From assembly GCA_949289265.1 (NCBI GenBank), contig CASENE010000108.1, positions 1 to 64,000 of the forward strand: a stretch of DNA of 64,000 nt, given 5' to 3'. The stretch's first letter is position 1. Each line of letters opens with the position of its first letter. Below the pieces are notes generated by a model, which saw nothing but the letters and a program-made list of their open reading frames with translations, did not search any database and was not told where the DNA came from. The stretch is from an uncultured Bacteroides sp. GTDB taxonomy: Bacteria; Bacteroidota; Bacteroidia; Bacteroidales; Bacteroidaceae. Shown here in pieces: positions 52,383 to 60,704 of the stretch. Both the position numbers and the translations under genes were made by a program.

Positions 52383-53624
52383 TCACAGGTATGCCAGCGT
52401 CGACAGCCTGTCCTCGGCCAGCGTCTCGGCGGCCACGTCCAGCAGGAGCGCGGGCGTGAGGGCGTCGATGCGGCCGAAGAGCTGCGGCAGCGTGTCCTGA
52501 TGCCCGTAGTGCAGCCAGGCCTTGCCCAGCGAGAGGGCCTGGTTCTCGCCGTTGTCCGAAGCCACGACCAGCTGCCCCTTCAGTTGCTTCTGCGCGGCCA
52601 GGAGTTGGGAAGTCGACAGGCGGACGTCGCGCAGGCGGCGCAGCTCGGCGCGGGCCAGGCGCAGGCAGGTGTCCACGTCCTGCGGGTCGCAGCCGAAGTA
52701 GATGCCGAAGAGGCCCGTGTCCGTGTATCCCGTCAGGTTGGCCTCGACGCTGTACACCAGTCCGCGCCGCTCGCGCAGGGCCACGTTCAGGCGGCTGTTC
52801 ATGCCGGGCCCGCCCAGCAGGTTGGTCAGCAGGGCCAGGGCCAGCTGGCGCGGATGGCGGGCGGGATAGGCGCGCGCGCCCAGCATGACGTGCGCCTGGT
52901 GGGTGTCGCGATGCAGGGTGCGCGCGGCGGCGACGTAGGGCGGGGGCGCCAGGCGGGCGTGGACGGCGGGCGCGGCGGGCAAGTCGGCCACGAGGCGCTC
53001 GGCCTGCCGCACCACGCGGCGGAAGTCCACCGCCCCGCGCACGAAGAACACCATGTTGGCCGGCACGTAATAGCGCGCCGCAAAGCGCGCGGCGTCCTCC
53101 GGGCCGAAGGCGCGCAGCCGCTCGGGCGTGCCCAGGATGTTGCGCCCCAGGGGGTGTCCGCTGAAAGCCATGTCCTCGAAGTCGTCGAAGATGAGTTCGG
53201 CCGGGCTGTCCTCGTACGACTGTATCTCGTCCACGATGACCTCCGTCTCCTTCGTCACCTCGCGGGCGGGAAAGATGGAGTGAAAGACAATGTCGGCCAG
53301 CAGCTCGAAGGCGCGGGCGAAGTGCTCGGCAGGAAAGGCGCAGTAGACCACCGTCTCCTCCTTGCCCGTATAGGCGTTGAGCTCGCCGCCCACGTTCTCC
53401 ATGCGGTTCAGGATGTGCCAGGCGCGGCGGCGGCGCGTGCCCTTGAAGAGGAGGTGTTCCACAAAGTGGGCCAGTCCGTGCTCGTCCTCCGCCTCGTCGC
53501 GCGTGCCGGCGTCGACGGCAAAGCCGCAGTAGGCCACGGGCGAGGCCGAGGGTTCGTGCACCAGGCGCAGGCCGCACGGCAGGACGTGCTGGCTGACGGA
53601 GGGGGTATCAACGGGATGGTTCAT
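52383..53624 (-). CDS. M16-family zinc peptidase (PqqL/processing-peptidase type)
   Basis: 413 aa from the ATG at 53624 (MNHPVDTPSV). The inverted zinc motif HFVEH (His53, Glu56, His57) and the downstream Glu in the TKETEVIVDEI segment form the metal site. The second, inactive-type half includes HVMLGARAYPA, LTNLLGGPGMNSRL and RERRGLVYSVEA. A single-unit M16 peptidase of this size usually dimerises or pairs with a partner; no partner gene is adjacent. No signal peptide is seen, so it is probably cytoplasmic. A -7-like TATTTTTG lies at 53672-53679. Confidence 0.9.
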   Translation of the reverse strand: MNHPVDTPSVSQHVLPCGLRLVHEPSASPVAYCGFAVDAGTRDEAEDEHGLAHFVEHLLFKGTRRRRAWHILNRMENVGGELNAYTGKEETVVYCAFPAEHFARAFELLADIVFHSIFPAREVTKETEVIVDEIQSYEDSPAELIFDDFEDMAFSGHPLGRNILGTPERLRAFGPEDAARFAARYYVPANMVFFVRGAVDFRRVVRQAERLVADLPAAPAVHARLAPPPYVAAARTLHRDTHQAHVMLGARAYPARHPRQLALALLTNLLGGPGMNSRLNVALRERRGLVYSVEANLTGYTDTGLFGIYFGCDPQDVDTCLRLARAELRRLRDVRLSTSQLLAAQKQLKGQLVVASDNGENQALSLGKAWLHYGHQDTLPQLFGRIDALTPALLLDVAAETLAEDRLSTLAYL

Positions 53625-53749
53625 CGGGAGTACAGGCGCGCCCGGCGGAGAGGTCGGCCGCAGGGCGGGCACAAAAATACAACAAAACTTATTGCCGTTT
53701 ATGGAAAATTGCGGATATTTGCAGGACTACGAGTTTTAGGGGACGAGGA

Positions 53750-53835
53750 CTATAGTTCCAGCGACCGGGCGTTATAACACCCGCCGGCGGGGACTATGGC
53801 TCCAGCCGACGGGGACTGTAATCCCAGCCGGGGAT
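53750..53835. repeat. Intergenic tandem repeat, family A
   Basis: Four units with cores CTATAGTTCCA, GTTATAACACCC, ACTATGGCTCCA and ACTGTAATCCCA. Confidence 0.8.
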
Positions 53836-53849
53836 GCGTCGAAAGGCGC

Positions 53850-54015
53850 GGAGGTAACTCAATTCTCCTCCTCCGGGGAGGAGGAGTACCCGAAGGGGGA
53901 GGTGGTAGCGACTATATATTTTTATTTATTTCTTACCTACCACCCCGCCCGTTGGGCACCCCTCCTCCGGGGAGGAGGGGAAATGGATAGCGACCTCTAT
54001 TTCGACACGCCCTCG
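53850..54015. repeat. Intergenic repeat, family B (forward)
   Basis: GGTAACTCAATTCTCCTCC..GGGGGAGGTGGTAGCG, centre TATATATTTTTATTTATTT, then CTACCACCCCGCCC..GGGGAAATGGATAGCG and TATTTCGACACGCCCTC. It follows a family A array by 15 bp, as at three other sites. Confidence 0.85.
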
Positions 54016-54084
54016 TCCCCTGGTCAACTCGTAGCCTTGCCAACTTGTCCCCTCGTCCCCTTGTAGACTTGTCAACTAAAAAAG
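54016..54084. repeat. Family E repeat before the PfkB kinase gene
   Basis: CCCCTGGTCAACTCGTAGCC, TTGCCAACTTGTCCCCTCG and TTGTAGACTTGTCAACTAAA units, ending two codons before the kinase start. Confidence 0.7.
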
Positions 54085-54086
54085 AT

Positions 54087-55013
54087 ATGCGAAAAGTAAT
54101 AGGCATCGGAGAGACCCTCCTCGACATCATTTTCCGCGACGGGCAGCCCACGGCGGCCGTGCCCGGCGGTTCGGTATTCAACGCCCTGGTATCGCTGTCG
54201 CGCGCCGGCGTGCCGACATGCTTCGTCAGCGAGACGGGCGACGACCCCGTGGGCCGGCTCATCCTGCGCTTCATGCGGGACAACGGCATGGACACGGCGC
54301 ACGTCTACACCTTCCACGACGGACAGTCGCCCGTGTCGCTGGCCTTCCTGGACGAGCACAGCGACGCGCAATACCTCTTCTACAAGGACTATCCGGCGCA
54401 GCGGCTGGACGTCGACCTGCCCGCGCTGACGGCGGACGACATCGTGGTGCTGGGCTCGTATTTCGCCCTCAACCCCGTGTTGCGCGACCGCGTCGCCGAG
54501 CTGCTCGAGGCGGCCCGCCGCGCCGGGGCGCTGGTGTATTACGACCCCAATTTCCGCGCCGCCCACCGCGAGGAGGCCATCCGCCTGGCCCCCACCATCA
54601 TCGAGAACCTGGAGTATGCCGACATCGTGCGCGGCTCGGCCGACGACTTTTTCTACATGTACGGGCTGCGCGAGGCCGACCGCATCTACCGCGAGAAGGT
54701 GAAGTTCTATTGCCCCACCTTCCTCTGCACGGCGGGGGCGGGAGGCGTGGCGCTGCGCACGGCCTCGGTGACGAAGGATTATCCCGTGGCGCCGCTCGAG
54801 GCAGTGAGCACCATCGGCGCGGGCGACAACTTCAACGCGGGCATCGTCTACGGCCTGCTGAAGCACGGCGTGCGCCGCACGGACCTGGACGCGTGCCCCG
54901 AGGCGACGTGGGACGCGGTGGTGGGGTGCGGCCTGGACTTCGCGGCGGAGGTCTGCCGCAGCTTCGATAACTATGTGTCGAGGGAGTTCGCGAAAGCAGT
55001 GATTAATGGTTAG
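54087..55013 (+). CDS. PfkB-family carbohydrate kinase
   Basis: 308 aa from the ATG at 54087 (MRKVIGIGETLLDIIF). N-terminal GGSVFNALVSLSRAG (PfkB signature 1) and C-terminal STIGAGDNFNAGIVYGLL (signature 2, with the catalytic Asp in GAGD) are present, plus YYDPNFR. This ribokinase-fold family phosphorylates sugars or nucleosides; fructokinase or 2-keto-3-deoxygluconate kinase activity are both possible, and context does not decide. Family E repeat DNA forms the region just before the start codon. Confidence 0.9.
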   Translation: MRKVIGIGETLLDIIFRDGQPTAAVPGGSVFNALVSLSRAGVPTCFVSETGDDPVGRLILRFMRDNGMDTAHVYTFHDGQSPVSLAFLDEHSDAQYLFYKDYPAQRLDVDLPALTADDIVVLGSYFALNPVLRDRVAELLEAARRAGALVYYDPNFRAAHREEAIRLAPTIIENLEYADIVRGSADDFFYMYGLREADRIYREKVKFYCPTFLCTAGAGGVALRTASVTKDYPVAPLEAVSTIGAGDNFNAGIVYGLLKHGVRRTDLDACPEATWDAVVGCGLDFAAEVCRSFDNYVSREFAKAVING

Positions 55014-55046
55014 GGATTAGGGGTTAGTGGTTAGGGATTAATGATT
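55000..55046. repeat. Family D repeat at the 3' end of the PfkB kinase gene
   Basis: GTGATTAATGGTTAGGGATTAGGGG and GGTTAGGGATTAATG units (in parts); the kinase stop codon TAG lies inside the first unit. Confidence 0.7.
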
Positions 55047-55049
55047 AAT

Positions 55050-55245
55050 GTGATGCTAACTCATTTCCCCTCCTCCCGGGAGGAGGGGTGCCCAACGGGC
55101 GGGGTGGTAGGTAAGAAATAGACCTTATATGTAACCATTTCTCCCTATATAGTCGCTACCACCTCCCTATATAATCGCTACCACCTCCCCCTTCGGGTAC
55201 TCCTCCTCCCCGGAGGAGGAGAATTTAGTTACCACTGCGCACTTA
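55050..55245. repeat. Intergenic repeat, family B (reverse), with internal duplication
   Basis: Reverse copy in which the CTCCCTATATAGTCGCTACCACC segment is tandemly duplicated (CGCTACCACCTCCC occurs twice), followed by CTTCGGGTACTCCTCCTCCC. Confidence 0.8.
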
Positions 55246-55247
55246 GG

Positions 55248-55345
55248 CGGTTAGCGATTAGGGATTAGTAGGGAAAGAAGGCAAGGAGTTATCCCCTCAA
55301 GTCTTTAACCATTAATCCCTAATCCCTAACCACTACCCCCCTAAC
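55248..55345. repeat. Family D repeat before the end of the helicase gene
   Basis: Left half GGCGGTTAGCGATTAGGG and ATTAGTAGGG; right half ACCATTAATCCCTAATCCCTAACC, complementary to it. Confidence 0.7.
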
Positions 55346-55347
55346 CA

Positions 55348-57174
55348 CTAATTTTCGTTCTGGAAGAACTGTTTCCAGTCGTCCTTGCGGCCGCGGGCCT
55401 TGGTGTATCCGCGTTCGGCTCGGCTGGGCTTGGCGGGTTTTTCCTTCTTGGCTTTGCGCGAGGCCGGCGCGGCTTCTTGCTTTCGGGCCTTGCCTTTGCC
55501 TTCGGCCTTGGGCGGGGTGGAGCCGATGTCGCCCGTGGCCACCTCGACGTTCACCTTGCGTCCGCGCCACGTGGCCTTCGAGAGGCCCTTGAGGATGGCG
55601 GGGGCGAAGTCTTCCACGACCTCGAAGAAGGAGAAGTTGCGCATCAGGTCGATGCGGCCTATCTCGGCGCGGCCCTTGACGTGGGCGTTGACGATGCCGA
55701 TGAGCTCGTTGGGCGTCAGTCCGTCGTTCTTGCCCAGGTTGAGGAAGAAGCGCGTGTAGCCTTCCTCGGGCTGTCGGCCGGCGGGGTCGGCGGCGCCTGC
55801 CTTGCGGTCTTTGCGGGCGGGCTTCTCGCGGGGTTCGGGCCCGGTGGCGGTGTGTATGTCGGGGCGGTGGCGGTAGTAGTCGCTGAAGCGGTTGAACTCG
55901 TGGCTCACCATGCGCTTGATGAGGTCCTCCTTCGACAGCCAGTCCAGCTTGCGGCAGATGTCGGGCATGAAGGCGGCTATCTCTTCTTCGTTCACCTTCA
56001 CCTTCTCCACGTCGTCGATGACCTTGAAGAGCTGGCGGCGGCAGATGTCGCTGGCGGTGGGCATCTGCCCGGCCTCGAACTTCTTGCCGATGATGCGTTC
56101 TATCTGGCGCATGCGCCCTTTCTCGCGCAGGTTGACGATGGCCACGGAGACGCCCGTCTTGCCGGCGCGCCCGGTGCGTCCGCTGCGGTGGGTGTAGACC
56201 TCGGTGTCGTCGGGCAGGCCGTAGTTGATGACGTGGGTCAGGTTGTCCACGTCGAGGCCGCGGGCGGCCACGTCGGTGGCCACGAGCAGCTGGAGGGCGC
56301 GCAGGCGGAACTTCTGCATCACGGCGTCGCGCGCGGGCTGGCTGAGCTCGCCGTGCAGGGCGTCGGCGTTGTAGCCTTCCTGCATCAGCTTGTCGGCAAT
56401 CTCCTGGGTCTCCTTGCGGGTGCGGCAGAAGATGATGCCGTAGATGTCGGGGTTGTAGTCGACGATGCGCTTCAGGGTCTCGTACTTGTCTTTGGCGTGC
56501 ACCACGTAGGCCACGTGCTTGACGTTGGCGGTGCCCTCGTTCCGCCGTCCGATGGTGATTTCGCGGGCGTCGTGCAGGTAGTTCTTGGCGATGCGGGCGA
56601 TGTCGGGGCTCATGGTGGCGGAGAAGAGCAGCGTGTGGCGGTCTTGCGGCACGTCGGCCAGGATGGCGTCGAGGCTCTCGCTAAAGCCCATGTCCAGCAT
56701 CTCGTCGGCTTCGTCCAGGACGACGTCGCGCACGGCGGCCAGCGACACGGTGCGGCGTTGCATGAGGTCGAGCAGTCGCCCTGGGGTGGCCACCACGATG
56801 TGCACGCCGCGCTTGAGGGCGCGTATCTGGCTTTCGATGGACGAGCCGCCGTAGACGGGCAGGACGCGCAGGCCGTCCACGTAGCGCGAATAGTCGTTGA
56901 GGTCGCCCGCTATCTGCAGGCACAGCTCGCGCGTGGGGCTGAGCACGAGGGCTTGGGGTTCCTGGCGCTCCACGTCGACGCGCTGGATGAGGGGGAGGCC
57001 GTAGGCGGCGGTTTTGCCCGTGCCCGTCTGGGCCAGGGCCACGACGTCGCTGCTGTCCGGCTGCAACAGGTAGGGGATGACGGCTTCTTGTACCGGCATG
57101 GGCTGTTCGTAGCCCATCTCTTCGATGGCGCGGCGTATCTCCGGCGACACACCGAGCTCTTCAAATGTCTTCAT
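55348..57174 (-). CDS. deaD: DEAD-box ATP-dependent RNA helicase (DeaD/CsdA type)
   Basis: 608 aa. All helicase motifs are visible: Q motif (TFEELGVSPEIRRAI, GYEQPMPVQ), AQTGTGKT, PTRELCLQ, VATPGRLLD, LDEADEMLD, FSATMS, then VATDVAARGLDV and HRSGRTGRAGKTG. A C-terminal DbpA-like RNA-binding domain (DGLTPNELIGIVNAHVKGRAEIG.., FSFFEVVEDFA) and a basic Lys/Arg/Ala-rich tail follow. This layout fits DeaD-type helicases active in ribosome assembly and cold adaptation. A -7 box TACCTTTG is at 57216-57223. Confidence 0.94.
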   Translation of the reverse strand: MKTFEELGVSPEIRRAIEEMGYEQPMPVQEAVIPYLLQPDSSDVVALAQTGTGKTAAYGLPLIQRVDVERQEPQALVLSPTRELCLQIAGDLNDYSRYVDGLRVLPVYGGSSIESQIRALKRGVHIVVATPGRLLDLMQRRTVSLAAVRDVVLDEADEMLDMGFSESLDAILADVPQDRHTLLFSATMSPDIARIAKNYLHDAREITIGRRNEGTANVKHVAYVVHAKDKYETLKRIVDYNPDIYGIIFCRTRKETQEIADKLMQEGYNADALHGELSQPARDAVMQKFRLRALQLLVATDVAARGLDVDNLTHVINYGLPDDTEVYTHRSGRTGRAGKTGVSVAIVNLREKGRMRQIERIIGKKFEAGQMPTASDICRRQLFKVIDDVEKVKVNEEEIAAFMPDICRKLDWLSKEDLIKRMVSHEFNRFSDYYRHRPDIHTATGPEPREKPARKDRKAGAADPAGRQPEEGYTRFFLNLGKNDGLTPNELIGIVNAHVKGRAEIGRIDLMRNFSFFEVVEDFAPAILKGLSKATWRGRKVNVEVATGDIGSTPPKAEGKGKARKQEAAPASRKAKKEKPAKPSRAERGYTKARGRKDDWKQFFQNEN

Positions 57175-57215
57175 TCTGGGATTCGTTCTTGTCGTTAATG
57201 CTTGGAAATCGGGCG

Positions 57216-57223
57216 CAAAGGTA
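57216..57223 (-). promoter_or_regulatory. -7 element of the DEAD-box helicase gene
   Basis: TACCTTTG on the minus strand, 41 nt before the start at 57174. Confidence 0.45.
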
Positions 57224-57264
57224 ATATAAATATTTGAGATACGAAGAGGAGGAAGGAGGGAGAC

Positions 57265-57455
57265 GGCTTAGGTATTAGTGATTAGGGGTTAGGGATTAGT
57301 GGTTATAGGGAGTTAGAAGGAGTTAGAGGGAGTTATCACTTCGCTCAGGGAGTTAGAGGCCGATAGTTGGCCAACGGAAAGGCGACGGTATTGTCCTCTA
57401 ACTCCCTATAACTCCTAATCATTAATCACTAATCACTAATACCTAACCCCTAATC
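57265..57455. repeat. Family C repeat flanked by family D repeats
   Basis: Family D units (GGTATTAGTGATTAGGGG) at about 57268-57302, a family C core (AGGGAGTTAGAAGGAGTTAG, CACTTCGCTCAGGG, GGCCGATAGTTGGCCAACGG, CTAACTCCCTATAACTCC) at 57303-57415, and the complementary family D arm (CATTAATCACTAATCACTAA) to 57450. Thus C is nested inside D. Confidence 0.8.
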
Positions 57456-58538
57456 TCACTCCTCCTCGTCCACCAGCAGCAGCTCGCGCAGGCGGCGCAG
57501 CTCCTTCTTGTTCAGGCCGACGGCGCGCGTCAGGTAGTTGTCCACCGTGCCGTAGCGTCGTTCCGCCTCGTCCTTGGCGGCGTCCAGAAACTCCTCGCGG
57601 GCGGAATAGACGGTGGTGATGGCCTCCTGCTGGGCGGCGGGCAGCTGGTAGGCATAGCTGCTGGCGGCGGGGATGTCGAAGAAATAATTGCTCAGGCGGT
57701 AGTCGAAGGCGATGCTCTCCTCGTCCACGCCCAGGGCGGCCAGCACCAGGGCCGAGGCGATGCCGGTGAGGCCCTTGCCGGCGGTGCAATGGATGACGGC
57801 GGGATAGTTGCGCCCGTCCAGCAGGAAGTCGAACAGGCGGCGGAAGTCGGCCGCATGGCAGCGTACCACCTGGCGGTTGAGCCGCTCGACGATGCGGTCC
57901 ACCGTGTCGCTGCGGATGCTCTCATGCTCGATGCCCTCCAGGATGTCGGCCAGGCGGCCCGTGGGGATGGGCACGCTGACCACGCGCAGGCCGGCGTCGG
58001 CAGGCAGGGGGCGGAGGTAGGGACGGCGCAGGGCCGAGTCGCGCAGGTCTATCACGGTGCGTATGCCCAGGGCCTGCAACTTCTGCAGCGTGGCAGGCTG
58101 CGTGGGGTCGATGCAGGCCGAGCGGTAGAGCCGTCCCCAGCGCGTGCGCTTGTGGCGCGCGTAGACGGGATAGCCGCCCAGGTCGCGGAAGTTCTGCACG
58201 CCGGGCACCACGACGTTGCGCGAGGCCACCCGCACGCGGTAGCGGCCGTCGAACACCAGTGTGAAGTACCGTCGCCGCAGGGGCTCGTCGTTGGGCACGG
58301 TGACGAACTGGTCGGACACCCGGGCCGAGGCCACGGGCCGCTCCTCGGGGATGCGGTCGGGGTCGGTGGAGGCATACACCTGCACGCGTCCGGGCAGGGC
58401 GGGCTTGGTCTCCCACTTCACGATGTTGTTGCCCACGTTGTTCTCCTCGCACACCACGGTGATGCGCGGCTTGGCGCCTCCGCAGGCAGTGAGCATCAGG
58501 GCCAGGGCTATTCCGTTCAGCAGATGGGTTTTGTTCAT
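57456..58538 (-). CDS. Tyrosine/dual-specificity phosphatase-like lipoprotein without the P-loop arginine
   Basis: 360 aa. Lipobox LTAC (Cys19). After an N-terminal Ig-like region of about 85 residues comes the Y_phosphatase3-type domain: NFRDLGGYPVY, WGRLYRSACID, LGIRTVIDLRD, then the P-loop VIHCTAGKGLTG. In active members this reads HCxxGKxRTG; here the Cys (Cys251) is kept but the Arg position is Leu257. The Arg binds phosphate and is essential in known Cys-based phosphatases, so the protein is either inactive, a phospho-binder, or uses another residue. The C-terminus is a helical lid. Located in the envelope. Confidence 0.85.
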   Translation of the reverse strand: MNKTHLLNGIALALMLTACGGAKPRITVVCEENNVGNNIVKWETKPALPGRVQVYASTDPDRIPEERPVASARVSDQFVTVPNDEPLRRRYFTLVFDGRYRVRVASRNVVVPGVQNFRDLGGYPVYARHKRTRWGRLYRSACIDPTQPATLQKLQALGIRTVIDLRDSALRRPYLRPLPADAGLRVVSVPIPTGRLADILEGIEHESIRSDTVDRIVERLNRQVVRCHAADFRRLFDFLLDGRNYPAVIHCTAGKGLTGIASALVLAALGVDEESIAFDYRLSNYFFDIPAASSYAYQLPAAQQEAITTVYSAREEFLDAAKDEAERRYGTVDNYLTRAVGLNKKELRRLRELLLVDEEE

Positions 58539-58560
58539 ACGGGTTGTGTATATCTTGAAG

Positions 58561-58568
58561 CAAATATA
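58561..58568 (-). promoter_or_regulatory. -7 element of the phosphatase-like gene
   Basis: TATATTTG on the minus strand, 22 nt before the start at 58538; -33 unclear. Confidence 0.4.
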
Positions 58569-58649
58569 TACATTTTCGCCGGCACGCGGACGGGGGCAAG
58601 AGCGGTATTAGATTTATTTAGGGTAAGTTTGGATTAGGTGACAAGCGCG

Positions 58650-58732
58650 GACGGGGACTATACCTCCCGCCCGCCGGCGTCAGAGTCCCAGGCAGCGGGG
58701 ATTATAGCCCCAGTCAGCAGGGACTAAGTAAC
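58650..58732. repeat. Intergenic tandem repeat, family A
   Basis: Four units with cores ACTATACCTCCC, GTCAGAGTCCCA, ATTATAGCCCCA and the end AGGGACTAA. Confidence 0.75.
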
Positions 58733-58769
58733 TGTTCACATTTAGTTTATACTATAAATTAGGAATTTA

Positions 58770-58892
58770 ATTCTTCAGACGCAGATGACGCGGATGACGC
58801 TGATTAATAATTTCGGATGGTAGATTCGCAGCTAATAAAGTAAAGATAATGAATCTGCGTCATCCGCGTCATCTGCGTCTGAAAAATCATCA
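58770..58892. repeat. Inverted repeat, family F-like
   Basis: TTCAGACGCAGATGACGCGG, ATGACGC on the left pairs with GCGTCATCCGCG, TCATCTGCGTCTGAA on the right around an AT-rich loop of about 60 nt. Confidence 0.8.
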
Positions 58893-58949
58893 CCGATAAA
58901 TTATCATTTAATTTTGTACACCTACTTATAACGCCAGGACAATACGCCC

Positions 58950-59008
58950 ATTCATCACTAATCACTAACCCCTAATCACTAACCCCTAACCACTAACCCC
59001 TAATCACC
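58950..59008. repeat. Family D repeat upstream of the zinc-finger/DUF4373 genes
   Basis: CATCACTAATCACTAACCCC and CTAACCACTAACCCC units, one strand only, followed by a family E-like CTTGTCAACTTGCCCCC. Confidence 0.7.
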
Positions 59009-59044
59009 CCTTGTCAACTTGCCCCCTAAAAAAACCGAATTGTT

Positions 59045-59074
59045 TTTGTTTTTAAAATACAATCCATATATTTG
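59045..59074 (+). promoter_or_regulatory. Promoter of the zinc-finger/DUF4373 pair
   Basis: TTTG (59045-59048), 18 nt, TATATTTG (59067-59074), 26 nt before the ATG at 59101. Confidence 0.6.
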
Positions 59075-59100
59075 CATCGTACTAAAACAAAAGACATACT

Positions 59101-59604
59101 ATGAACCGCAAAGAAACCCAAAGAATGAATGAAATGAAAACGCACCGTCCACAAGACGAAGCACTCCTGACCTGCCTCAGCTGCCGCCGCCGGCTGCCCG
59201 CCGACGCCTTCTACCGCCGCGCCAACGGCACCCCCGAACCCCGCTGCAAGGAATGCCGCCGCCGTCAGGCCCGCCTGCGCCGCAAGCTGCGCCCCCTTGC
59301 CGCCCGGCACGCCCACGGCGCCGACCCCTCGCCCGAAGCCCCCTGCCACGCCCCAGCGCGCCCCCTCATCGCCACCACGGCGCACCGCGACGAACGCCTG
59401 CGGCTCATCCTCCGCGCCCTGGACGAAGTGCGCCGCCGGGCCGAGCGGCAGCGGCGGAGGCAGATAGACGAACAGTTCCGCCTGGAGACGGGCTGGGACG
59501 CCGCGCAGCTCTATGCCGACCCCGAGGCCGAAAACAAAATCCACAAACATACACACGACGAAAACACCGCATCCCCATGGCACGCATCAAGAAACGAGGA
59601 CTGA
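59101..59604 (+). CDS. Small four-cysteine zinc-binding protein, unknown
   Basis: 167 aa. Near residues 25-53 a CLSCRRRLPADAFYRR and CKECRRRQ pair gives two CxxC knuckles as in HNH-type or zinc-ribbon proteins, but no His-Asn-His triad is visible. A basic Arg/Ala-rich segment and a predicted helix (RRAERQRRRQIDEQF) follow. It overlaps the next gene by 28 bp, so the two are probably translated together. Start uncertain among three nearby ATGs (codons 1, 9, 12). Function unknown. Confidence 0.65.
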   Translation: MNRKETQRMNEMKTHRPQDEALLTCLSCRRRLPADAFYRRANGTPEPRCKECRRRQARLRRKLRPLAARHAHGADPSPEAPCHAPARPLIATTAHRDERLRLILRALDEVRRRAERQRRRQIDEQFRLETGWDAAQLYADPEAENKIHKHTHDENTASPWHASRNED

Positions 59605-60530
59605 ACTATTATCCACTGGACGTGGATTTCCTGCAAAAACGCTCCATCCGCCGCATCCTCAAGCGCGAGGGCGACGGCGCCATCGCCGCCATCCTCAGCC
59701 TCTACGCCGCCATCTACACCGGCGAGGGCTACTACGTGAAGGCCGACGACACACTGTGCGAAGACCTGGCCGACGAGCTCTACACGCTGGAGGCCAGCGA
59801 CATCCGCCGCGTGGCAAGCCTGGCCGCGGAGAGCGGCCTGTTCGACGAACGGCTGTACCGCGAGGAGGGCATCCTCACCTCCGTCGACATCCAGCAGCAG
59901 TACCTCTTTGCCAAGCGCGGCGCCAAGCCCGAGGACATCGACCCGCGCTACTGCCTGCTGCCCCTCGCAACCGCCCCGGCCGGCGAAGCCTCCGCCCCCG
60001 AAGCGCCCGCCCCGACCCCCGCAACCGCGCCCGAAGCAACCGCCCCGGCCGACGAAAAACGTGCAGAAATGCCCATAACTGCTGCAGAAATGCCGATAAA
60101 TGCGCCAAAAACGCCCCAAAGTACACATAGCATAGAAAAGCATAGCATAGAAAAGCATAGCATAGCAAATCCCCTCCCCCAGGGTTCCCCCGGGGGAACC
60201 GGTGGCGCGGGCCGGACGCCCGCCGCCGAGGGCTTGGCTGACGCGGAGGAGAATTTTCCGCCCGACAAACATGCCTGGACGCAAGCCGAGGTGGACCGCC
60301 TGCTGCCGCCCGCCGACGGCCTGCCGCGCAACCTGGAGGGCCTGCGTCTCAACCTGTTGCAACACCGCATCCCCCCGGCCGAGCAGCGCGCCATCATTCT
60401 GAAGAGCAACTTCGGCGTCATCGGGCACCCCGTGTGGCGCGGCTTCGGCGCCCTGCGCGAGAGCCGGGGCAAGATACGCCAGCCGGGACGCTACCTGCTG
60501 AGCCTGTGCGTGAAGCGGCGCGAGGGATAG
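59577..60530 (+). CDS. DUF4373 (Lin1244/Lin1753-like) domain protein
   Basis: 317 aa from the ATG at 59577 (MARIKKRGLNYYPLDVDFLQ). The N-terminal about 110 residues (YPLDVDFLQKRSIRRILKREG.., AAILSLYAAIYTGEGYYVK and the helix-turn-helix-like end) are the DUF4373 domain, often found in phage-like replication or island proteins of Bacteroides. A low-complexity Ala/Pro linker follows, including a triple HSIEK/HSIA repeat, then a C-terminal domain (AWTQAEVDRLL.., GVIGHPVWRGFGALRE, GRYLLSLC). DNA binding is likely but not shown. It overlaps the zinc-finger gene by 28 bp. Confidence 0.8.
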   Translation: MARIKKRGLNYYPLDVDFLQKRSIRRILKREGDGAIAAILSLYAAIYTGEGYYVKADDTLCEDLADELYTLEASDIRRVASLAAESGLFDERLYREEGILTSVDIQQQYLFAKRGAKPEDIDPRYCLLPLATAPAGEASAPEAPAPTPATAPEATAPADEKRAEMPITAAEMPINAPKTPQSTHSIEKHSIEKHSIANPLPQGSPGGTGGAGRTPAAEGLADAEENFPPDKHAWTQAEVDRLLPPADGLPRNLEGLRLNLLQHRIPPAEQRAIILKSNFGVIGHPVWRGFGALRESRGKIRQPGRYLLSLCVKRREG

Positions 60531-60624
60531 GCCGGCACTGGGACGCAAGGGGCGGCGGCGGGCACGGAATGAAATTGCGGAACGCTTACCCCCTCCTGCC
60601 CAGCCCCATTCCGAAAATTAGTTT

Positions 60625-60632
60625 TACCTTTG
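60625..60632 (+). promoter_or_regulatory. -7 element of the HU-like gene
   Basis: TACCTTTG, full match, leaving a 70-nt AT-rich leader rich in ACAAAAC before the ATG at 60705. Confidence 0.5.
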
Positions 60633-60704
60633 CAATGTGATTAAAGCCCGGGAACAACACAAAACAAAAACAAAACCATTAACCCTTTAAAACAAAACAC
60701 GATT

